The notes under the pieces: generated by a model
Database searches by the model: none
What the model was told of the DNA's origin: nothing
What the model saw: only the letters and a program-made list of their open reading frames with translations
Shown: piece by piece, positions 52,734 through 64,000 of the stretch
Position numbering within the stretch: the stretch's first letter is position 1
How the letters are laid out: each line of letters starts with the position of its first letter
Source: Aedes albopictus
Taxonomy: Eukaryota > Arthropoda > Insecta > Diptera > Culicidae
NCBI RefSeq assembly: GCF_035046485.1
Contig: NC_085138.1
Coordinates: 42,443,464 to 42,507,463, forward strand
DNA length: 64,000 nucleotides
Direction of reading: 5' to 3'
Made by a program: the position numbers and the translations under genes

Positions 52734-52934
52734 CAGTGGCGTAGCAAGGAATTTGGGGGCCCGGTGCGGAACAAAATTCGTGGGCCCCCATGAAAATTAC
52801 TGATCGCACTGTTGTATTTTGTACAAAACGATGAAAAAAAAAACAAATGAAATCTATCAATGAACGTAAGATTTTTTCTAAGAATTGTGTCGAATTTTTT
52901 TAACAAATTATTTGGGAATAGTACCAATCTTTAA

Positions 52935-55900
52935 GGAATTCTTTCAAAGATTGCTTTACCGTTTTCTTTAAAAAAAATCTTTCTTGAAGAACAATTTGTC
53001 TTCAAGAATCTTTGAAGTCGTTAATGCAAGGATGTCATTCAGTATTTCTATAAGCACTCCTTCAGGAGTTCTTACAGTGTTGTTTCCGAGGATGTTTTCA
53101 AAAATACTTCAAAGTACTTCAAAAGATTCTTGCAAAGGCTTCATCGAGTATTTCTCGAAACATTTGTTCAGGAAGTCCACCAGGGTTTCTATCAATAATA
53201 TCTCTGAGGATTAATTTAGAAGATTCCAGAAAAAAATACTTCAAAAAAATCTCCAAAGATTTTTTTGGAACCACATATTCTTCCGAAAAAATAAAATCGG
53301 AATCGGGTTCTGTAGGGGTATACCGATTATTTCATAATCGAAATCTCAGTCTAAAAATAGTCAAAATCCAAAATTTCATCATTTTTGGTGCCCGGGAACT
53401 ATTTTTAAAATCCATTTAAAGTTTGTATGGGGATTTTTTTTGTTTCGGGTGAACTGTCATCGCGAACTGTTATCGATTGAATTGTCATTCTACCCACGGA
53501 AATTAAAACTGTTTAGTTAATTTAACCGGGAACACAAAGGAATTGAAACGCAATAAAATCACGTTATGCTCACAAGGATTTCAAGGATTTCTTCAGAAAT
53601 TCCTCCATTGATTCCTTAAAGAACGCTTGTTTCGATAAAAATCTGCAAGGGTTCTTCAAGTACCAAAGAATCCGTTGGATATTTTTTTTTAATCTACAAG
53701 GATTCCTACAGAAGTTCCTCTAAGAATATTCTCAGAGGAACTTTGTAGGAGTTTTGCAGAAATTCTTTCGAAAAATCCTTCTGGAATTCTTCCAACGAAT
53801 TATTTAATATTCATCAACTCAAGGACATTTTCCAAGGATTCCTACAGGAATTTTTGCTAACATTTCTCTAGACACTATTTAAAAAAATCTATTGTGTTTT
53901 TTCAAAATTCTCCCGAGACCTTCTTTTACCAGGTTATTAATGATTCCGCTAGAAATTTCTCCGAAAAAATCGTTTAAAAAAATCTCTGAGAATTCCTGGT
54001 GGGGCCAACATGCCCTTAATAATCCTACAATCGCAAATGAATTCTATTCGAAAACAACCGGAACCGATGATTACGTAATTTTTGTTATCATTCGTGCTCA
54101 CTTCTAGCAAAAATACAATAAAAAAGAAACAAGACAAAAAGCGCTTCATTCCTTTGATTTGAGACGGATGAAAATTGGAGCGTATATGCCTAAATAGTAA
54201 AGGAACAAATGCCCTATCTTATCAAAAAAAAAAATCTCATGTTACTCCAAGGATTCCTCCTAAGACTGTTTTGCTACTTTCTTCAAAAATTCTTTAAGAA
54301 TGCCTAGAAGCATCTTTTAAGTGAATCATGCAAGATTAAGATTTTATAGAGGATATCCATAGGGAATTCTTCAGGATTCGCTTTAAGAATTCCTACGGGA
54401 ATTTTTCCAAGGATTTCTTAAATTTTTCTCCAAAACAAAACTTTCGAAAATTATTAAAAAAATCGTTTAGAATTCCTTCAAGGATCTTGTTAGAAACTAC
54501 TGCAAGGGTTTCATCAAACGGATAAAGCTTTCCTTGTTTAATTTATTTAACAATTTCTTCAAGAATTCTACCGTGGATTACTCTTGGGACTTTTCCAGGA
54601 CTCGCTTTAGGAATTCTTCCAAGGTTTTATTCAAAATTTCAAAGAAATTCCGTCAAAGAGGCCTTTAGAAATTCCTCCCAAACTTTCTTCGGAAATTTTT
54701 CTAAAGATGTCTTTAGTAGTTCATCCAATGCACTTACGATTTCTTCAAAGATTCGTTCAAAATTTATTAAAGTGTTCTCTTAGAATTTCCTCAATTGATT
54801 TCATTCATTCTTACTTAAACTTTCAGGACGCGCGCCTGTTCGAGCCTAAAAATACACTGTGCTTAAGCTGTATACGACGAGCGAGGTTTTTTTTTGGCAT
54901 TGTTGTACTTTTTACAACGACGCGCGTCCTGAAGAGTTAAACTGATGTCCCCAAGTATTTCACAATTTTTTTTTTTCACAACATATCTTTCGGGCATTCT
55001 TTCATGCAAGGATTTCTTCATGTATTTATATAATTACTTCAGCAAGATTTTTTCGAAGATTTTTAAGAAATTTCTCCAATAATTTATTCAAGAATTCAAG
55101 AACTCCTCATTAGAAATTGAAAAAGAACATTAGATTTTTTTTCAAGAAATAAAATTAAAAAAAAAACATTTTTAGAAATAGCTTTTTGATTTTCTTAGGA
55201 AATTGTTCGTAAACTTCTCTGGTTATTTTTTTTTTGAAATTCCTTAGGTAATTCCATGCGGTTTTCTTCGACCGTTCCGTTTTAAATTCTTGGAGTGTAT
55301 CTCATAGAACTGCAAAACCAGACAAAAAACAGCTGCATAACAGACGTAATTCCGTAAAGAATTATGAAAAAAAAAATCCTGAGGAATTACCAAAGGATTT
55401 TTTGAGGAATTACCGGAGTCAGTCAAACGAACTGACTAAGGAATTTTCAAAGTACCTGACGAAGGAATTTCTAAAGGAACTATTGAAATAAAAATAAACG
55501 TAAATTTCAGGCATATTAGCAAAGGGACTGCCAGTGAAACTTTCAATGAAACTGCTGAAATCCCGCAGGAGTTTCCTGATAAATTTCCAAAGCAATTGCC
55601 CAAAGAATATTGAAACTTCAAAAAACATAACTAAAACCAATTTCGAATATAATTGCCGAAAAATTATCAAAAGAACTACCACAACAAATTCCAAAGGAAT
55701 TGCCGGAAAAATGCCAAATGAATTAAATAATCAATTTCCATATGAATTGGCGAAGAAGTTTCCAAAAGAGTGTTAAAGTTATTCCCAAAGTAATTATCAG
55801 ATAATTTTTCAAATGAATAGTAAAAGTAAAAAACAGCAAAGGGTTGCAGGCAAAACTTTTAAAGAAATTTCCGTAGAAATAAGAATCTGAAGTTCGTAAA

Positions 55901-57920
55901 GTCATTGCTGAAGCATTGCCGAGAGTTCATTAAAGAAGTATTCAAAGGAATTGCTTAACAATTTCTCAAAAGATTTGCGCAGAAATTTTCAATGATACTT
56001 CTAACAGAGATCCTTAAAAAAAGCTTGAGAATTTTTACCAAAGGGATAGCGCACTCAATTTTCGACACAATAGCACAGTTTCCAAAATAATAGCCACAGA
56101 AATTTTCTAGAAATAATGCAGAATGAAATCAGAAAAAAAAAATCCTTAGGGAATCCCCAAAGGAATTTCCGAAGAAAATTTTTAGAGTATTTGCTGAAGA
56201 GATTAAGATATTCCTTATCGAATTGCTGCACGGATTTTCAAAGTAATTAGTGAAAAAATCCAAAAGAAATTTCCAAAGAAATGCATCAGAAATTGTAATA
56301 AAAAAAAATTTCCTTCCAGAATTCTCACAGAAATTCCTCCAGAAAATTCTACTGTGATTCTTTCAATGAATCCTTCAGGTATTCTTACAAGGTTTCCATC
56401 AGGAACACCAGTTTCGTCCAGATTTCCTTCACAAAATTTTTAAAAATGATTCTTGCGATTTCATGATGCATTTGTTCCAAGTGAGGAACTCCAAGAACTT
56501 TTTCTTGAATATATTTTACGATTTATCTAGGAATTACTTCAAGGACTTCTTTACAAATTTCTCTAAGATTTCTTTCGAAAGTTGCTACAAACTCCTCCTT
56601 GCGTTTCTGAAGCAATTTCTTCAATTAAATGTATTCCCATGAATTCTATAAAAAGTTTTTTAAGAATTCCACAAATGATTCTTTTGGGGCTACTCACATA
56701 ATCAGTTCAGCAATTTTGGAGAAGAATCCGATAGGAATTCTTTTTTTTTAAGAAATTTCTTAAAAACTTGTTCAAGCATTTCTTTAGTTCTACCTGCAGG
56801 GATTTCGTAAGAATTCCTCCAATAATTGCTGTAGAAAATCGACCAAAGATTCCTTATGCGAATTTTTCAAGTCCTTTTTTTATAATTCGTTCAATAATCT
56901 TTTATGGAAGTTCAGTGAAGATTTAATCTTTTTCTCCAAGGATTTTTTTTTCAAGCTGCAATACAAAGATTCGTTCCAGGATTTTTTAAAGTTTTCCTTC
57001 AGATAATCCTACAAGTATGAACACATTCATCCCCAAAGGATTTATACAGAATTTCCTCCAAATATACAGGATCTCTTTTATTTTTCGATTTGCTCCAAAG
57101 AATTTGAGAGGAATTCATTGAGGTTTCCGCCATTGATTTCTTTGAGAAATAATAGTCATGTCATCATTAGTTTTTCCAAAAATCTCTTTACCTTCAAAAT
57201 TTCTTCAGGAATTCTTTACCTAAATCCTCAAGCTACTCCTTGTACTGTAGTAATCCTTCAAGAATCTCATCAAAGATACCTGCAAAATAAACCCAATGAT
57301 TATTTTCTAATACGTCTTGGAATTCATCAAGACAAAGATTCTATTAGAAATTCATGCAAACATTTCTACAAGAATTCCTTCGGGAATACCTCCACAATTT
57401 CTTTAGAAAATCTTCCGAAGATTCATTCAGGTATGGCTCCAAGCGTGATCTCCGAAATTTATGAAAAATATTTTCCATGAGGAACTCCTACAAGATTATT
57501 TCTTAAGGCTCATCTGAGGGATTCCTTGAAGGACTTCATGACATAATCCTTGTAGGGTTTTATGAAGGAATTCGAAGAGGTATTCCTAAACGAATGTTTT
57601 CGAAGAATTTCCTGAAAAAATCATTGAAGGAATTCCTGAAGGATTTTTTGAGAAGTTCCTGTAGAAATGCTTGAAGAAGTTCCTGAAGGAATCATCATTG
57701 TAAGCTTTCCTAAATCAATGCTTAGAGGAATTTCTCGAGTAATCCCTGAAAAAGGTTCTGAAGTTAATCTTAGAGGAATTTTTGTAGAACTCCTGATGTA
57801 ACTCCTGATAAATCGTAAAAGATATCCCCAGAGACAAGGACCTTAACTGAAGGAATTCCCGCAGAAACCCTTCAAGGAATATGTAGAAAGAAATACTTGA
57901 TGAAATAGTTGGTTGCATTT
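52935..57920. repeat. Degenerate GAATTCC-type repeat inside the hAT
   Basis: Loose repeats of CAAGGATTCTTCCAAGGATT (53000-54800 and 56300-57500) and of AAAGGAATTGCCGAAAGAAT in the other orientation (55390-56280 and 57500-57900). They are more diverged than the blocks at 48 kb, with long AT-rich interruptions. Confidence 0.6.
54819..54936. mobile_element. 118-bp TTAA MITE, ends CTTTCAGGACGCGCG
   Basis: TTAA is at 54815-54818 and 54937-54940. The inverted ends TTCAGGACGCGCG are perfect over 13 bases. piggyBac-type target. It lies inside the hAT at 52734-58424. Confidence 0.88.
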
Positions 57921-58432
57921 TTTATACGAGAGTAAAACTTATCCACAAACTTTTGTTATTACAGTTTTGATGTGACATATGTTCAGATCTTAACTTTAAT
58001 GAATAAGACCTCTGAATTTCAACTGCTATCCTAAGCTAAGTAAACAGCTATGTTTGGTCCTGTGGTTGGGATAAGTATCAGGGACATTTTCATTATGCTC
58101 ATGAATTTTACTTCCATATTGGTACTGAATTTCGTAAAACTATATTTTGATTTCTAGCACATTTTTTCTTGTATTTTGGGACCCCTGTAGGTACAAAGAG
58201 CACTTCAAATAAGTCATCTGTGTGCCCATTTCAAAATCTCACGAAAGGGCCCCTACAAACCCTTCAGAAGATCTGCAAGTATTGAACTTATAATTGTAGC
58301 AAACTTTCGCTATTTAAAAAACTTCATTCAAACTAGTGTAAGAAACCTTCACTGATTTGGAGGCCCCTTGAATTCGGGGGCCCGGTGCGGACCGCACCTC
58401 CGCACCCCCCTTGCTACGCCACTGCGTCTATG

Positions 58433-58808
58433 CGAAGCCGAAGAGGGAAGCGACGAGCTTGACGACCGACGACCGTCTCCACGTGGTGCCTCTGTTGGAT
58501 CGCTCGACAAGGAAGCCTACTTTGTTTTCCTACAGTCATTAGAATTGTTTGGTGCATCGCCGCATACTGTGCAACGTGTATTGTTCATAGGTTTTGCAGC
58601 TTTCCACAACTTCAAGGATGATGTTTGTTTTCGGTTCGGTTGGGCATGGTGGTCTTGATTTTAGTAGTGGAGTTTTATTTGATTTAGAAATAGCATCTCA
58701 TGCCACGACTCCGTGAAAAATCATGTAAATTCGTTGGGAAATGACGTAGAATAGTCCATTTTCGAAATGTTCATTTGTACTTAGCAGAACTCAGAGAATT
58801 ATCTTAGA
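58433..58808. other. Host flank right of the hAT, no gene
   Basis: GC-moderate unique sequence (GACGAGCTTGACGACCGACG near 58454) contiguous with 52104-52733 before the insertion. A frame of about 70 codons runs through it without recognised motifs. Confidence 0.45.
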
Positions 58809-59085
58809 GACTTCTCTAGGAACATGCGAAAAAATCCGTTCTGATAAACGTGAACAAACAAACGCAAATATGAGAACAAGCAAATATACACCGTGAACTT
58901 GAACTAATTCCAGTTGTCAATATGGGCGTTCTAGAAACCATGATAATCTAGTTCACGGTGTACATTTCTTATGGTTGTTATCGTTGCTATGCATAGTTCC
59001 CGTTTGTTCCCGTTGCCGTGACTGAGAGTTCACGTATATCGGAACGGATTTTTTTGCGCGAAGTCTTCCAAGATTTAATCTAACG
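58809..59085. mobile_element. Inverted-repeat element with a nested hairpin
   Basis: AAAAAATCCGTTCTGATAAA followed by CGTGAAC on the left pairs with GTTCACGTATATCGGAACGG followed by ATTTTTT on the right. Outer phrases AGACTTC and GAAGTCTTCC also pair. The interior holds the 72-bp MITE at 58889-58960. Boundaries are approximate. Confidence 0.65.
58889..58960. mobile_element. 72-bp MITE, TA duplication
   Basis: CACCGTGAACT at the left and its complement at the right, with TA on both sides (58887-58888 and 58961-58962). Confidence 0.8.
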
Positions 59086-59204
59086 GGGTGTCAACAAACT
59101 TTTAGCTGTAATTTTGTGAAAATACCTTTAGAAATATGTTGTTCCAATAATTCTATTGCAATGTTTTCCAAAAATAAACTTTAGAATTTAGATGCTTTGA
59201 AGAC

Positions 59205-59503
59205 AAAAAAGGGCTTCCATAGCAACAGCTGTAAGGGCGTGGGTATAGTATGACCATGCTGAGGATGACGGGTTCGAGTCCCGGTTGGTCCAGGATCTTT
59301 TCCTAAAGGAAATTTCCCTGACTACCTTGGACATAGAGTATCTTCGTACACGGCACACGAAATACACATGTAAAATAATCATTGACAGAGGAAGCTCTCA
59401 GTTCATAACTGTGGAATTTACGAGCACTTCAAGCTGAGAATTTTTTTTCAGTTGGAACGTTACGCCAGGAAAAAGGAGAAGGGAAAAAAGAAGGAGAAGA
59501 ATT
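59205..59503 (+). mobile_element. tRNA-derived SINE, nearly full length
   Basis: Head: CCATAGCAACAGCTGTAAGG, an A-box region, and the B box GGGTTCGAGTCCC at about 59270. The body contains TACACGGCACACGAAATACA and GGAAGCTCTCAGTTCATAAC. The purine-rich tail is GGAGAAGGGAAAAAAGAAGG. This is the reference copy for the decayed SINEs at 3823, 5491 and 44300. Target duplication not found. Confidence 0.82.
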
Positions 59504-59776
59504 TTGAAGATTGTTCATGAGAAATTAACAATTCTCCTAACAAAATCTTTACAGATCATTGCTCCATTAAAAAAGTCATTAGGGGGACTCACTAAACAGA
59601 TAAAATTGCTGCGTAAGCCATGATTTTATGATTATTTGAAATGTTTCATGATTTTGAGAATGAAATAATCAAAGATTGTGTTTAATCAGGATAATATTTA
59701 ATCAGCGGTTTACGCTGTTAAGTGAATCTCCCTATTCATTTTTCTTTTGGGGTCATATATGACCAATACGACTCTA
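59504..59776. other. AT-rich DNA, palindrome GGGGTCATATATGACC
   Basis: No gene. The palindrome at about 59750 also occurs at about 16265 inside the TTAA element's left end, suggesting a relict of that family. Confidence 0.5.
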
Positions 59777-59874
59777 AGGGCCGATTTCTTCACCTCGGCT
59801 TAACCGGTAAGCCAGGCTTACCCATACAGTTAAACCTGGCTTAACGCTTAAGCCAGGGTGAAGAAATTGCCCCT
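59777..59874. mobile_element. 98-bp MITE, ends AGGGGCAATTTCTTCACC
   Basis: The left end AGGGCCGATTTCTTCACC pairs with the complement of GGTGAAGAAATTGCCCCT. Repeated TGGCTTAA words make a second internal hairpin. Confidence 0.85.
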
Positions 59875-60594
59875 AAAGGGTTTAACTTACTAAAGCCAAT
59901 AGGTAAAATACAATCCAGCAATGCTTTTTTTAGTCGACTATTGAAAATGGATAGCAACATATAAAACAAAATACAGAACAGCATGGGAAAATACTGATGA
60001 TGCTCACAAATGCGCTTACTACACTGTCTAATCTTAATAAATGAAAACCAAAGCCTCAAATCTCGGTCAACCGATCTCGGTCCCATTTGTCAGCCCGTGT
60101 GTCGCTCATTAAACAAACAATAACACCACTAATGAGATAATGATACCCGATAATCTGGAGAGAAGAGAGAGAAAGACACTTTTGCTCTTCTCGAAGCCCG
60201 ATTTCATTACGATCGAGGAATGTGATAAATTGATTGATACAATCAAGTTATGTTTGTTTAATTTCCGTACATTTATACGACGGAGGAAAGACGATAACCC
60301 CGGGCCAACCGACAACCATGACGATGACAACAACAACGACAAGAGAAAACAGGAAGAACAATCAAAACAAACGACAACCATCTCTCGCGCGCGCGTATCC
60401 CATCAGCCGCGTCCGTCGACGTTGTCGTCGTCGACGGACGTCAAAACGGAGGGGAATTAAGATGTCACTCCGGACTTGGGTTGAGTTTGTCTCCAGCGCG
60501 TCATAAATTTGTCCTAGGGGCAAAGACTATACAACAAGAAGATTAACGAAATAATATAGCATACACAAAAAAGGTCACAAATGAAGAAATTAGA
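59875..60594. other. Unique DNA; one weak ATG frame
   Basis: Contains an ATG frame of 106 codons at 60140-60460 (plus). Its N-terminal part is ordinary in composition and its C-terminal part is rich in Asp, Asn, Lys and Gln from CAACAACGACAAGAG-type codons. No domain is recognised and no splice context is evident. The GC-rich end (CGTCGACGTTGTCGTCGTCG) is CpG-rich. I do not call a gene. Confidence 0.35.
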
Positions 60595-61741
<1,147 letters not shown>

Positions 61742-62406
61742 TAGTGAAGTAAAAATAATGATCACGTTGCAGTGCTGCTTGGTTTCTAGTCCCTCCCCTA
61801 TGTAGTCTTTGTCAGACGGCCACATATAGGAAAAAGGGAAGTAGCTTGGTTGGCTACCAAGCTGATTTTCCGTGGGAGATAAGATGACTCTTCTGCGTGG
61901 AACAGTGAGTTGCTTTACATGTAGCGGGACACAGCGCAGGGAGATGATTTGTTTGTATCAATTTCATGATGCTAAGCGAATGCCGAGAAGATGAGTGCCT
62001 CCGCAACGAATGGATATCGTTTCCCATCTGGTTGTTGTCGCAACATAAGGATTATTATAATTTGATTCATCAGCTGATTATCCGAGAAGAAATGCACGAA
62101 CGTGGGATTCAGCAATCAAGGTTCATTTGATAAGTGATTCTATTCTGTTATGTTCAAATTGCTTAATCTATTGATATTATCCGGTTAATGAGCCATAATA
62201 GAGTTCATTATATTATGGCAAATCTATTATTAGACTTATTAGCCAAGTAAGTATCAATAAAGTAAATTTGAACTTCTATAAAGCATACAGTAGGCATTAT
62301 GCATTCTGACTGTAACAGAGTCCCAATATTTTAAAGATCTAAACAAAAAAAAAATACAAGAAATAAAAATATTTTCATACACTATAGTTTTTGAATTATA
62401 TAGGGT
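61742..62406. other. No gene seen
   Basis: Mixed then AT-rich DNA. A small palindrome AGCTTGGTTGGCTACCAAGCT lies at about 61843. No domain or repeat family is recognised. Confidence 0.45.
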
Positions 62407-62603
62407 ATCGCGCCACTTGGGCGGTGGTTCTATATTCGTCTGTTTGCCACTATAACTCAGTCAATTTTGAACCAATTGACTTGAAATGTTGTATTCGGGT
62501 AGATACTATCGCTATCTCACCACATTCCAAAAGTTGTGCCAATTGGTTCAAATTTGACTGAGTTATAATGGAAAACAGTGGAGCGCCCAAAGTGTTTGAA
62601 GTT
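62407..62603. mobile_element. Small fold-back element
   Basis: ACTATAACTCAGTCAATTTT followed by GAACCAATTG on the left pairs with CAATTGGTTCAAATTTGACT followed by GAGTTATAAT on the right. Outer CGCCACTTGGGCG and CGCCCAAAGTG also pair. Ends approximate. Confidence 0.72.
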
Positions 62604-62789
62604 TGTATGGGATAATGTATGCAGGAATCTTAAGTTTTCGATTTTTTGCCAATAGGTTTTCGCTGTAAGTGTTCAATGATAAACCCCTTTGGTATTATGG
62701 TAGGTGACTATATGACAAACAACTTTGTAGAGGAACGCAATGTGATACGACGCCTATTAAAAAGTTTTACCCTAGGTAAAGTGAGGCGA

Positions 62790-63924
62790 AGATTTCATTC
62801 CTCCAGGAAATCCATCAGAAATTCCTACAGCAACTCATCCAGGAACTTCACCATGAAATGCTTCAGAGATGCCTCCAGAAATTCTTCCAGGAATTCCCAC
62901 AGAATTCCCTCTAGGAACTCCTCCGAGGATTCTCCCAAGGATACTTCCACGAGTTCCTTCAGAAATTCTTCTAGGCATTGCTCCAGGAATTTTTCAAGGG
63001 ATTTCTTCAGACATTCATTCCAAGATTCCTCCACGAATTCTCCCAAGGATTCCTTCAGGTATTCCTTACGAAATTCCCCCAGGGATTCTTCTAAGAATTC
63101 CATTAGGGATTTCCCCAGGAATCCTTCCAGGATCTCCTTCAGGAAATCCTCAAGGGATTCCGCCTGAAATTCGTCCAAAAGTTCCTCCAGGCATTTCCTC
63201 TAGAGATTCCTCCAAAAGCTTCTCCAAGAATCCCTCCAGAAATTTCTCCAGGAATTCTTCCTCAAGAATTCATCAAGATATTTCTTCAGAAATTTCTTCA
63301 GGGATTCTTCCCAGAATTCCTCTAGGGATCTCTACAACAATTTCTCCAGGAATTCCTCCAGTAATTTTCCCAGGGACTGCTCTACAATTCCTCCAGCTAT
63401 ACTTACGAAAATTCATCCAGCAATTCCTCCGGGAATGTCTCCAGGGTTTCCTCTAGGCATTCTTTCGGGAATTCCGTCAGGAACTCCTCCAGGGGTTCGT
63501 GCAGAAATTCTTTCAGGGATTGCATCGGGAATGCCTCTAGTGATTCCTCCAGAAATTTCTCTCGGAATCTCTTAAAAAATATTCAGGAGTTCCTTCAGAA
63601 AATTCAGAAATCCTTTAATCTTTTCCAGAGACGCATCCAAGAATTTCTCCAGAGATACCTGAAGATTTATTTTGAATTACTTTAAGGTTTTTTGGTGGAC
63701 TTCCTCCAGCGCTTTGTATTGAAATTAAGATAATTGTTGAGGGATGCATACAGGAGCCATGAAATTCTCCAAGAAGTAACCCAAGAACTCTTTCGCAAAT
63801 ATCTCCAAGAAAAATTTTAGGAGTTCATCCACGGATTTGTCCATCCAAAAATTCGTTTAAGAATATCCCTGCAGCTCCTACGAAGGAATTCCTTCAGCAA
63901 TTCGTCCTGTGATTTTTTTAAGAA
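62790..63924. repeat. Degenerate GAATTCC repeat, minus orientation
   Basis: TCCAGGAATTCCTCCAGGAA-type text, the reverse complement of the block at 19-20.8 kb. It is strongest at 62800-63600. Overlapping frames of 117 to 195 codons appear on both strands at once (Ser-Arg-Asn-Ser, Pro-Gly-Ile-Pro or Glu-Phe-Leu-Glu repeats), which argues for repeat structure and not for a gene. Confidence 0.85.
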
Positions 63925-64000
63925 TACCGTAAACCGGGGTCAAATTGATCTCTGGGTCGAAATTGATCACACGTTTTAAAGTTAGATCATGCACTTTTTA
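63925..64000 (+). mobile_element. Left end of another element, cut by window edge
   Basis: TACCGTAAACCGGGGTCAAA followed by TTGATCTCTGGGTCGAAATTGATC. The repeated TCAAATTGATC/CGAAATTGATC words look like subterminal repeats of a DNA transposon of a kind I recall from mosquito genomes. The partner end is outside the window. Confidence 0.45.

Larger units (their letters stand above)
52734..58424. mobile_element. 5.7-kb hAT element, non-autonomous
   Basis: CAGTGGCGTAGCAAGG forms both ends in inverted orientation. The 8-bp duplication CGTCTATG lies at 52726-52733 and 58425-58432. GGGGGCCCGGTGCGGA follows inside the left end, and its complement occurs on the right. The ends and duplication size identify the hAT superfamily. 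The interior (about 52930-57920) is mostly degenerate TTCCTTCAAGGATTC/GAATTCC text with no transposase frame, so it depended on a helper. A TTAA MITE sits at 54819-54936. Confidence 0.94.

Noticed and set aside
60140..60460. 106-codon ATG frame as a host gene
   Set aside because: No recognised domain, low-complexity C-terminus, no splice or neighbouring exon evidence.
62646..63456. Three overlapping long frames of Ser/Arg, Pro/Ile and Glu/Phe repeats
   Set aside because: Simultaneous open frames on both strands over the GAATTCC repeat point to low stop content, not coding.

Overview
The window is non-coding, transposon-dense DNA from an animal nuclear genome, most likely a culicine mosquito of the Aedes type. 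The evidence is a tRNA-derived SINE that I recognise as Feilai-like, a second tRNA-derived SINE family, many inverted-repeat elements (MITEs) with TA, TTAA or 8-bp target duplications, an RTE-like LINE, a Ty3/gypsy LTR element, and several kilobases of short-period satellite. Species is not proven. I find no convincing host protein-coding gene. The only intact large coding region is the 1409-residue Gag-Pol of the LTR element (36330-40559, minus strand).

Layout. 1-1322: a 9-bp satellite running off the left edge. 3.8-7.0 kb: SINE pieces, a TA-flanked DNA element with a MITE inside it, a Feilai-like SINE inside an older SINE, and a fold-back element. 8.4-12.7 kb: an 8-bp satellite with a 1026-bp higher-order duplication. 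14.6-15.3 kb: a MITE inside a MITE. 16.2-18.9 kb: a TTAA-flanked, piggyBac-type element whose interior is tandem repeats of about 300 and 153 bp and which was hit by a retroposon with a pentanucleotide tail. 18.9-20.9 kb: a degenerate GAATTCC-rich repeat. 22.9 kb: a CTTA microsatellite.

24.1-34.5 kb: a decayed LINE broken by five later insertions, each with its own target duplication. The last is a 6.5-kb hAT element that contains a smaller hAT, which in turn contains a pogo-like MITE. 36.1-41.0 kb: a young complete LTR retrotransposon (203-bp LTRs, one mismatch, ATAG duplication). 42.1-43.8 kb: a LINE 3' end and a fold-back element. 45.5-47.3 kb: two nested inverted-repeat elements. 47.4-51.6 kb: a 24-bp degenerate repeat with several MITEs in it. 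52.7-58.4 kb: a 5.7-kb hAT element (duplication CGTCTATG) filled with the same kind of degenerate repeat. 58.8-60.5 kb: small MITEs and a SINE. 60.6-61.7 kb: a 7-bp satellite. 62.8-63.9 kb: the degenerate repeat in the opposite orientation. The right edge cuts into one more element.

The main new observations are structural. All large satellites share the heptamer GTCTTCT, extended by 0, 1 or 2 bases. A dispersed 24-bp degenerate repeat occurs in both orientations. The target duplications allow much of the insertion history to be read in order. I did not find a new enzymatic or defence system.
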